This document shows positions 57,610-64,000 of a stretch of 64,000 nucleotides of DNA, in pieces. The translations under genes and the position numbers were made by a program. The notes under the pieces were generated by a model. The model made no database searches, was not told the origin of the DNA, and worked only from the letters and a program-made list of their open reading frames with translations. This DNA is from Myxococcales bacterium (GTDB lineage: Bacteria; Myxococcota_A; Polyangia; Polyangiales; Polyangiaceae), in assembly GCA_016191785.1 (NCBI GenBank), contig JACPVJ010000126.1, positions 1-64,000 on the forward strand, given 5' to 3'. Position 1 is the first letter of the stretch. Each line of letters opens with the position of its first letter.

Positions 57610-58626
57610 GTGATGCGTTTCGTCGACGAGTGCACCCTGCGCGTCGAGGCCGGCAACGGCGGGCGCGGCGCCGTGGCGTTTCGTCGCGAGAAGTTCCTGC
57701 CGTTCGGTGGTCCGTCGGGTGGGGACGGCGGCCGCGGCGGCGACGTGGTGCTCGTGGCCGACTCGGGCCTCGGCACGCTCTACGACGTGACGCACCTGCG
57801 CGTGCTCCGGGCCCACAGCGGCGAGAACGGCGGCGGCAAGGACATGTACGGCAAGGGCGGCGCCGACGTCGAGCTGCGCGTGCCGCTCGGAACGATCGTG
57901 ATCGACACCGAGCGCCAAGAGCGCCTGTGCGAGCTCACCCGCCCCGGCGAGCGCTTCGTCGTGGCCAAGGGCGGCAAGGGTGGGCGCGGCAATCGGCACT
58001 TCACCACCAGCGTCGAGCGAGCGCCACGCCGCGCCGAGCCCGGCGAGCCCGGCGAGCAGAAGATGCTTCGGCTCGAGCTCAAGGTGATGGCCGACGTCGG
58101 CATCCTGGGCTACCCGAACGTCGGCAAGAGCACGCTGATCAGCACGGTGAGCCGCGCGCACCCCAAGATCGCCGACTACCCCTTCACCACCCTGGTACCG
58201 CACCTGGGCGTGGTCGCCATCGGCGATCACCGCGGCGGCCTCGGTAAGAGCTTCGTCCTGGCCGACATTCCCGGGCTCATCCCCGGAGCGAGCCAGGGCG
58301 CGGGCCTGGGGATCCGCTTTCTGAAGCACGTCGAGCGCACCCGCGTGCTCTTGCACCTGGTCACGCTCTCGGACGAGCCCGGCCGGTCACCGGTCGCGGA
58401 CTACCACGCGCTCCGCCAAGAGCTCGGGGCCTTCAACCCCGAGATGCTCGCCCGCCCCGAGGTGGTCGCGATGAGCAAGGCGGACCTGCCCGAGGTGCGC
58501 GACGCCTACCCCGAGGTGAAGGCCGAGTTCGAGAAGCTGGGCAAGAGCCTGCGCCTGGTCAGCGCCGCGACCCACGAGGGCACGGACGACTTGATGCGCG
58601 AGCTGCTCGAGCAGCTGCTGGTGTGA
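57610..58626 (+). CDS. obgE: Obg GTPase
   Basis: 338 residues from GTG 57610 (or ATG 57613). Glycine-rich Obg fold (GNGGRGAVAFRREKF, GGDGGRGGDVVLVAD), G1 GYPNVGKST, G2/G3 DYPFTTL and DIPGLIPGA, G4 MSKAD in place of NKxD. Helps 50S assembly and stress control. Neighbouring ribosomal genes agree. Confidence 0.95.
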   Translation: MMRFVDECTLRVEAGNGGRGAVAFRREKFLPFGGPSGGDGGRGGDVVLVADSGLGTLYDVTHLRVLRAHSGENGGGKDMYGKGGADVELRVPLGTIVIDTERQERLCELTRPGERFVVAKGGKGGRGNRHFTTSVERAPRRAEPGEPGEQKMLRLELKVMADVGILGYPNVGKSTLISTVSRAHPKIADYPFTTLVPHLGVVAIGDHRGGLGKSFVLADIPGLIPGASQGAGLGIRFLKHVERTRVLLHLVTLSDEPGRSPVADYHALRQELGAFNPEMLARPEVVAMSKADLPEVRDAYPEVKAEFEKLGKSLRLVSAATHEGTDDLMRELLEQLLV

Positions 58627-58633
58627 CGCGGGC

Positions 58634-59566
58634 CTAGTGGCTCGACTGGCCCACGCCGTCGAACACCTCGAGCGACGGCAGGTAGACCGGGCCTTCGGGC
58701 AAGCCCGTGCTCGCCGCCATCTCGGGCGTGACCACGCCGTAGAACCCGCCGGCGCGCGCTGGCATTTGCGACATCGGCGCGCCGTTGCCGCCGCCGGGCC
58801 CCTGGCCCCCACCCGGGCCGGGCGGGCCACCGGGACCGCCGCCGCCGGTGATCACCCCGACGCAGTCTTGCCCGCAGTTCTGCGCCAGGCAGCTGAATGC
58901 CTGGAACGCCTTGATGGCGGCCGGGAACTTCCCCTGGAAGCACTTGAGCACGCACTGCAGGTTGAACCCGCCGCAGCTGGTGACCGCGCACACCACGCCC
59001 TGGGCGCAGGCCTTGTCGTTGTAGCAAGCGTTCACCTGGTTCTTGCAGCTCTGCTCGGCGCACGTCACGCAGTCGGCGATCGGACCGCTGTCGGGGAACG
59101 GGAACGCGTCGAAGAAGTTTCCGCCGTCCTTGCCGCCTGTGCCGCCACCGCCGAAGCCACCGAAACCGCCCGTCGCTCCCGTGCCGCCGCTCGCGCCGAA
59201 CCCACCCGTCGCGCCGAACCCACCCGTCCCCCCCGTGCCACCGCTGGCGCCGAAGCCGCCGGTCGCGCCGGTGCCGCCGCTCGCGCCCACGCCACCGCTC
59301 GCGCCGGTGCCGCCGCTCGCGCCCACGCCACCGCTCGCGCCCGAGCCCGCGACGCCGCCGAACCCAGCCGCACCGCCGAACCCGCTCGCGCCGGCAAAGC
59401 CGCCGAAGCCGCCGGTGCCGCCCTGACCGCCACCGTCGATCGTGCCCGTGCCCCCCAGCCCGCCGATGCCCGGCAGGTCTAGATCGTCTTCCATGTCCGA
59501 GCGCCCGCAGGCGACGAACGGAAGCGAGAACAAAACCGCGCTCGTGAGGATGACCCGGGCTCGCAT
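58634..59566 (-). CDS. Gly-rich repeat lipoprotein with Cys-rich domain
   Basis: 310 residues from ATG 59566. Signal peptide with lipobox LPFVACG. Residues about 35-145 are GASGG(T/V)GATGGFG repeats, which make the DNA locally repetitive. A Cys-rich domain at about 160-240 (CVTCAEQSCKNQVNACYND) and a Gly/Pro tail follow. Surface protein of the type common in Polyangiales. Confidence 0.78.
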   Translation of the reverse strand: MRARVILTSAVLFSLPFVACGRSDMEDDLDLPGIGGLGGTGTIDGGGQGGTGGFGGFAGASGFGGAAGFGGVAGSGASGGVGASGGTGASGGVGASGGTGATGGFGASGGTGGTGGFGATGGFGASGGTGATGGFGGFGGGGTGGKDGGNFFDAFPFPDSGPIADCVTCAEQSCKNQVNACYNDKACAQGVVCAVTSCGGFNLQCVLKCFQGKFPAAIKAFQAFSCLAQNCGQDCVGVITGGGGPGGPPGPGGGQGPGGGNGAPMSQMPARAGGFYGVVTPEMAASTGLPEGPVYLPSLEVFDGVGQSSH

Positions 59567-59722
59567 GGCGGAATGAGGGTAGCACGAGCGAGCGCCGGCG
59601 TCGGTTGACGCACCACCGGCTGCAACTTCCCCACCGCCGACATGCCAGACATGCTTGCCGAAATCGAGCGGGGGCACCTCAGCGGGCGATGATCCCGACA
59701 GGGCCCAGCTCCCCGCCGCGCG

Positions 59723-61240
59723 CTACTCGGCCGCGCCGGCGTCGAAGCCGTCGACCTCGTCGAAGTCGTACTCGTCCGGAGCCAGGTCGTCGAAGCGAGT
59801 GAACTCGGAGGTGAACTTCACCTTCACCGAGCCGGTGGGGCCGTTTCGCTGCTTGGCAACGATGATCTCGGCGATGCCGCGGTCGGGGCTGTCCTTGAAG
59901 TAGTACTCGTCGCGATAGATGAAGAAGATCGCGTCGGCGTCCTGCTCGATCGCGCCGGACTCGCGAAGGTCGCTGAGCTGCGGGCGCTTGTCCTTGGTGG
60001 TGCGCGTCTCGACCGAGCGATTGAGCTGGGAGAGCGCCATCACCGGCACCCCCATCTCCTTGGCCAGCTGCTTGAGCCCGCGGGACAGCTCGCTGATCTC
60101 TTGCTCGCGGCTGCCGGCGTCGCGCCGGCCCTGCATCAGCTGCAAGTAGTCGATGCAGACCAGGCCGAGCTTCCCGGGCCCGCCGGGGGAATCCCCGCGC
60201 TTCACGTCGGCCTGCAGGCGCCGGATCTTCGCGCGCAGGTCGAGCAAGGTGAGCGCCGGCGTGTCGTCGAGCCAGATCGGCAGGCGCCCGAGGCGAGCGG
60301 CGGCGTCGGTCAGCTTGTTCCAGTCTTCGCGGCGGATCTCGCCGCTGCGGATCCGCGACACGTCGACCCGCGCCTCGACCGCCAAGAGGCGCGCGGCCAG
60401 CTGCTCGCGGGGCATTTCCAGGGAGAAGAACGCCACGCCGTCCCCGGACTCTTCGATCTCGCCCTCGCCGTAGGCGTCCGCGCTGTCGTCCACCGCGCGG
60501 CGCCGGGGCATGGCCACGTTCACCGCCATGTTCAAGACCAGCGAGGTCTTCCCCATGCCGGGGCGTCCGGCCACGATGTACAGGTCGCCGGGGTGCAGGC
60601 CGGCGATCTTGCGGTCGAGCTGCTTGTAGCCGGTGGGCGTGCCGGTGATGCCCCCGCCGCGCTTGGCGGCCTCGGCCAAGATCTGGAACGCCCCGTGGAT
60701 GGCGTCTTTGACCGCGACCACCGACGAGCCCTCGGGCACGCGCGCGATGTCGAACACCGCCTGCTCGGCCGAGTCGATGAACGCCTGCACCTCTTCGGAG
60801 TTGCTGTAGCCCTCGGCCGCCACGCGCTGGCAGGTGGCGATCAGCTGGCGCATGCGCCACTTCTCGCGGATGATGCGCGCGTGGGCCTCGACGTGGGCCA
60901 CCGCGGGCGTGGCGTCGGAGAGCTGCGCCAGGTACTCCATGCCGCCCACCTGCGCGACGCGCTCGCGATCGCGCAGCCAGCCCGCCACCGTCACCAGGTC
61001 GACCTGCTTGCCCGAGCCGTGGAGATCGAGCACCGCCTCGAAGATCCGCCGGTGGGCCTCGGCGTAGAAGTGCTCGGGCGAGAGCGTCTCTTGGACGCGG
61101 TCGAAGGCCTCGGCCGTGAGCAGCACCGCCGACAGGACCGCCGCCTCGGCGTCCAGATCGTGCGGGGGAACCCGGCCCCCGGCGGGCCGGAGCTCGGCCG
61201 CCAGGTCCCGGTCGCGATTGCTGTGTCGTTCTGCCTGCAT
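59723..61240 (-). CDS. dnaB: replicative DNA helicase
   Basis: 505 residues. N-terminal domain AAVLSAVLL...YAEAHRRIFEAV, Walker A GRPGMGKT at 225-232, SLEMPREQLAARLLA, Walker B LGLVCIDYLQLM, and LSDLRESGAIEQDAD. Unwinds DNA at replication forks. A small acidic tail is typical. There is a 25-residue insert (AVDDSADAYGEGEIEESGDG) after Walker A. Separate from rplI by a hairpin. Confidence 0.96.
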   Translation of the reverse strand: MQAERHSNRDRDLAAELRPAGGRVPPHDLDAEAAVLSAVLLTAEAFDRVQETLSPEHFYAEAHRRIFEAVLDLHGSGKQVDLVTVAGWLRDRERVAQVGGMEYLAQLSDATPAVAHVEAHARIIREKWRMRQLIATCQRVAAEGYSNSEEVQAFIDSAEQAVFDIARVPEGSSVVAVKDAIHGAFQILAEAAKRGGGITGTPTGYKQLDRKIAGLHPGDLYIVAGRPGMGKTSLVLNMAVNVAMPRRRAVDDSADAYGEGEIEESGDGVAFFSLEMPREQLAARLLAVEARVDVSRIRSGEIRREDWNKLTDAAARLGRLPIWLDDTPALTLLDLRAKIRRLQADVKRGDSPGGPGKLGLVCIDYLQLMQGRRDAGSREQEISELSRGLKQLAKEMGVPVMALSQLNRSVETRTTKDKRPQLSDLRESGAIEQDADAIFFIYRDEYYFKDSPDRGIAEIIVAKQRNGPTGSVKVKFTSEFTRFDDLAPDEYDFDEVDGFDAGAAE

Positions 61241-61354
61241 TCCCTGCTCGCCCTAGCGCAATTCCGAGCCGTCGATCGGTCAGGGAAGGCCCGGGCTCCG
61301 TCCCGAGCCTATCCAGACCTGCTCCACCGGTTGTCCCCAGGTTCCCAAATACAC

Positions 61355-61388
61355 GACACCCCGGCGAGCACGAGGCTGCCGGGGTGTC
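61355..61388 (-). terminator. hairpin between rplI and dnaB
   Basis: Arms GACACCCCGGC (61355-61365) and GCCGGGGTGTC (61378-61388) form a perfect 11-bp stem. On the minus strand it lies 58 bases after rplI and is followed by GTGTATTT. Likely ends the rpsF-rpsR-rplI operon. Confidence 0.7.
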
Positions 61389-61446
61389 ATCGCCGCTTCT
61401 CGCAGAAGCGGCCGATCGATTCAAGCTTGAAAGTCGAAAGGAAGGC

Positions 61447-61908
61447 TCACGCCCCTTCTTTGATGACCTCGACCTTGAGCTGCACGCTCACCTTGGGGTG
61501 GAGCTTGAGCGCCACGTCGTGCAGGCCGAGGGTCTTGATCGGCTCGGCGAGCACCAGCTTCTTGCGATCGATCTCGACGCCCGCTTTCGCGAACGCCTCT
61601 TCGATGTCGCGGGTCGTGACCGAACCGTACATCTTGTTCTCGTCGCCGACGGCGCGCGCGATCTTCACGCTGACGCCGCCGACCTTCTTCGCGACCTCTT
61701 CCGCGGCCGCGCGCTCTTTCTCGGCGCGAGCCGCAGCGGCCCGCTTGAGATCGCCCACGCGTGCCAGGTTCGACTCGGTGGCCGGCACGGCCAGGCCCCG
61801 CGGGATGAGGAAGTTGCGCGCGTAGCCCGGGCGAACCCGGACCACGTCACCGCTCGTGCCGAGGGTCTCGACGTCCTCGCTGAGCACCACTTTGATGGGA
61901 GTAGCCAT
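61447..61908 (-). CDS. rplI: 50S ribosomal protein L9
   Basis: 153 residues. KVVLSEDVETLGTSGDVVRV then RPGYARNFLIPRGLAVPAT is the L9 signature, and the long connecting helix and C-terminal domain are complete. Last gene of the rpsF-rpsR-rplI operon. Confidence 0.96.
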   Translation of the reverse strand: MATPIKVVLSEDVETLGTSGDVVRVRPGYARNFLIPRGLAVPATESNLARVGDLKRAAAARAEKERAAAEEVAKKVGGVSVKIARAVGDENKMYGSVTTRDIEEAFAKAGVEIDRKKLVLAEPIKTLGLHDVALKLHPKVSVQLKVEVIKEGA

Positions 61909-61920
61909 GGGTCAAAACCT

Positions 61921-62196
61921 TCAGTTGGAGGTGAAGGGCAAGAGCGCGATGTTGCGCGCGCGCTTGACGGCAACCTGAATCTCGCGCTGGTGCTTGGCGC
62001 ACGCGCCCGAGATGCGACGCGGCACGATCTTGCCGCGCTCGGTGACGAAGTACCGGAGCGACTGCGGATCTTTGTAGTCGATCTTCTGCGCCTCGTCGGA
62101 GCAGTAGGTGCAGCCACGACGGCGCGCGCGGCGGAACGACCCGCCCATATCTCCGCCGGGCGGCGGCGGCACGGAGCCTCGGTCCTTGTCCTTCAT
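61921..62196 (-). CDS. rpsR: 30S ribosomal protein S18
   Basis: 91 residues. [20 protein letters not shown] and [24 protein letters not shown] mark S18; Cys ligands for zinc (C+ form) are present. ATG overlaps the rpsF stop. Confidence 0.96.
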   Translation of the reverse strand: MKDKDRGSVPPPPGGDMGGSFRRARRRGCTYCSDEAQKIDYKDPQSLRYFVTERGKIVPRRISGACAKHQREIQVAVKRARNIALLPFTSN

Positions 62197-62720
62197 TTGC
62201 GTTCCTCCTCGTCGTCACCCACGGCCGCGAGCACCTCGGCCTCTTCGTCATAGCTGTCGTCGCGCAGCGACGGCGCGTCGGGGCTGTCGACCAACCCGAG
62301 CTCGCGCTCGAGCGAGTACTCTTGCTCCTCGTCGGCGCCGGGCGCCTCGATGGCCTCGAACTTCACCGCCTCGGGGTCCACCGACACGCTGGCGAGCTCG
62401 GTCTGCCCACCGGTCTGGACCGTCTGGTACTTGATCACGTCGTCGAGCATGCGGAGGTTGCGCTCCAGCTCGTTCACCAGCGCGCCGCCGCCCCAGTACT
62501 TCACGTAGACGTAGACTCCCCGGCGCTGCTTCGCGACCGGATACGCGAGCGCACGACGACCCCAGGTCTCGACCTGCGTCAGCTTGCCGCCTTCGCGCCC
62601 GACGACCTCTTCGACGCGCCCCGCGATCTTCTCCGCGGCCTCTTTCGCCACGGTCGGTCGCATGATGTAGATGGTTTCGTATTCGCGGGCCGGGTGGCCC
62701 GTGGTGGTTGCTTCAGCCAT
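62193..62720 (-). CDS. rpsF: 30S ribosomal protein S6
   Basis: 175 residues. [40 protein letters not shown] are S6. A C-terminal extension of about 70 acidic residues ([12 protein letters not shown] style) is longer than in enterobacteria. Confidence 0.93.
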   Translation of the reverse strand: MAEATTTGHPAREYETIYIMRPTVAKEAAEKIAGRVEEVVGREGGKLTQVETWGRRALAYPVAKQRRGVYVYVKYWGGGALVNELERNLRMLDDVIKYQTVQTGGQTELASVSVDPEAVKFEAIEAPGADEEQEYSLERELGLVDSPDAPSLRDDSYDEEAEVLAAVGDDEEERK

Positions 62721-62772
62721 GTATTCTCCTTTTGGACTTCGGCCCCCGAACGGATCGGGAGCAAGGAACCCC

Positions 62773-63348
62773 TCAGCGCGAAGTACGCTGATGGATCACG
62801 TTCATGGCTTCCGGGATACCCCGGCTGGCGACGAGCGTGACCGCCTCGACGGACCGTGCGAGCACCTCGTCGAGGGCCGCCCGTTCCTGAGGGGCGAACG
62901 CCTGTAGCACGAAATCTGCGACGTCACCCCGAAATTCGGGGGGTGGGCGGCCAATTCCGACCCTGAGCCGAAGCGTGTCGGGACCGAGGGCCGCGCTCAC
63001 AGAGCGGATCCCCCGGTGCCCCGCGTCTCCCCCGCCCTGCTTCAGACGCAGCTCGCCGAACGGCAGGTCGAGCTCGTCGTGAACCAGCAGCACCTGCGGC
63101 GCCCCGAGCTTGTAGAACGCCGCACACGGCTGAACGCTCCGCCCGGACTCGTTCATGAACGTCTCGGGGCAGAGCGCAGCCGCCGCGTGGCCGCCGAGGG
63201 ACAGCGGCGCCAGGCGACCGTGGAACTTCTCGCGCCAGGGGCCGCCCCCCGCGACCTCGACCGCGCGCTCGACCACCCTCACGCCCACGTTGTGGCGAGT
63301 GGCGGTGTAGCGCGCGCCCGGGTTTCCCAGGCCGACCAGCAGGATCAC
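62773..63348 (-). CDS. pth: peptidyl-tRNA hydrolase
   Basis: 191 residues. LLVGLGNPGARYTATRHNVG, PETFMNESGRSVQP, LLVHDELDLPFGELRLKQGG and GHRGIRS are Pth motifs with the catalytic His and Asp. Frees tRNA from stalled peptidyl-tRNA. ATG overlaps the rplY stop. Confidence 0.95.
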   Translation of the reverse strand: MILLVGLGNPGARYTATRHNVGVRVVERAVEVAGGGPWREKFHGRLAPLSLGGHAAAALCPETFMNESGRSVQPCAAFYKLGAPQVLLVHDELDLPFGELRLKQGGGDAGHRGIRSVSAALGPDTLRLRVGIGRPPPEFRGDVADFVLQAFAPQERAALDEVLARSVEAVTLVASRGIPEAMNVIHQRTSR

Positions 63349-64000
63349 TTCTTGGCGGGCTTGGCCTCGGCCTTGGCCGCGCCGGCGGCCGGGGCGGCGC
63401 CCGCAGCCGGAGCAGCGCCGGCAGCCGGAGCAGCGCCGGCGGCGGCCGTCGCGGCGGCCTCCTCTTCGACGACCTTCTTCATCGTGACGACCGCGGCGAC
63501 GGTCTGCTCGGCCGGCAGCCGAATGCTGACGCCCGCCGGCAGCGCGAGGGCGCTGACCGGCAGCGACTCGTCCAGGCCGAGGGCGGTAATGTCGTGAGTC
63601 AGCTTGACCGGGATGTCCTTGGGCAAGCAGCGCACGGGGAGCCGGCGAAACACCTGCCGCTGCTCGCCGCCGTCGACCACGCCCTTGGGCTTGCCGGTCA
63701 GCTCGAGGGGGACCTCGACGTCCACCGGCGCGTCCAGCGCGATCTTGAGGAAGTCGGCGTGGAGCAGCGCGCGCGACACCGGGTGGTACTGGTAGTCGGT
63801 GAGCAGCACGGTCAGCTTCTCTTTGCCCTCGACGTCGAGCTCGATGGGCGAGTTGCGACCCAGCGGTTGGGCGAGCACACCCACGATGGCCTTGGGCGAG
63901 ACGGCCAGGGCCAGCGCGGGCTCGCCCTTGCCGTAGGCCACGGCGGGAATGGTGCCGGCGTTGCGCATGCGGCGCGACACGTTCTTTCCGGCGGCTTGAC
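63345..64000 (-). CDS. rplY: 50S ribosomal protein L25/general stress protein Ctc, 5' end outside window
   Basis: The minus-strand frame is open to the window edge (SRRMRNAGTIPAVAYGKGEP follows), so the first residues are missing. Two-domain TL5/Ctc form: KLTVLLTDYQYHPVSRALLH, DFLKIALDAPVDVEVPLEL. The C-terminus is an AAPAAGAAPAAG repeat with Lys. Binds 5S rRNA. Upstream of pth, a usual order. Confidence 0.9.
   Translation of the reverse strand, partial: QAAGKNVSRRMRNAGTIPAVAYGKGEPALALAVSPKAIVGVLAQPLGRNSPIELDVEGKEKLTVLLTDYQYHPVSRALLHADFLKIALDAPVDVEVPLELTGKPKGVVDGGEQRQVFRRLPVRCLPKDIPVKLTHDITALGLDESLPVSALALPAGVSIRLPAEQTVAAVVTMKKVVEEEAAATAAAGAAPAAGAAPAAGAAPAAGAAKAEAKPAKK

Noticed and set aside
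59140-59400. Repeats in 59140-59400 as a CRISPR array or intergenic satellite
   Set aside because: They are codons of the Gly-rich lipoprotein (GASGGTGA type), with no fixed-length spacers.

Overview
The window is a high-GC (about 70 percent by eye) bacterial chromosome segment, most likely from a myxobacterium of the Polyangiales/Sorangium type. The pointers are Gly-rich 'GGSGGTGG' lipoproteins, tandem FHA proteins, a DUF4388-J-domain fusion, PilZ and TPR proteins, abundant GTG/TTG starts, and recombinases resembling those of Myxococcus phages. This placement is inference from gene style; no 16S rRNA is present.

Layout: 1-3944 is host sequence (5'-truncated phosphoesterase, Gly-rich lipoprotein, BNR-like membrane protein). 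3945-24942 is integrated element A (about 21 kb, about 38 genes). A tRNA-Leu(CAA) gene lies at 24926-25009 on the minus strand. 24967-32547 is integrated element B (about 7.5 kb). 32639-64000 is ordinary host chromosome: a DciA-like protein, three FHA paralogues, serC, DUF1015, a Sua5/YrdC protein, purD, PilZ, a DUF2442/DUF4160 pair, ddl, dCMP deaminase, OmpA-like and TPR envelope proteins, purA-hisZ, hemQ-like, gph, DnaJ-like, MerR, lipid kinase, obg, dnaB, rplI-rpsR-rpsF, pth and rplY.

Both elements use the same tRNA-Leu gene at different places. Element A sits at the tRNA 3' end (19-bp core repeat). Element B sits between the anticodon loop and the 5' end (44-bp core repeat). Only about 24 bp of unambiguous host DNA remain between them. 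In both elements a reading frame crosses the attachment core in frame when the element is joined into a circle. In B this is the integrase itself, whose last 86 codons are left at the far end of the element after integration. This parallels the integrase switch known from Myxococcus phage Mx8. In A a gene with a good ribosome-binding site at the right end joins the first gene at the left end.

Element A has no recognisable terminase, portal, tail or tape-measure gene. It carries a long run of start/stop-overlapping genes: a LysM protein, several proteins ending in short hydrophobic C-terminal anchors, a possible capsid protein of 272 residues, beta-rich proteins, a lytic transglycosylase, an amidase-like protein, SGNH and alpha/beta hydrolases, a transglutaminase-like protein and a RadA-like ATPase. 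The best reading is a tailless, probably membrane-containing temperate phage of an undescribed group; this is inference. Element B has a P4-type primase-helicase, a small-terminase-like HTH protein, small DNA-binding proteins and a lipoprotein, but no virion genes. It looks like a phage satellite.
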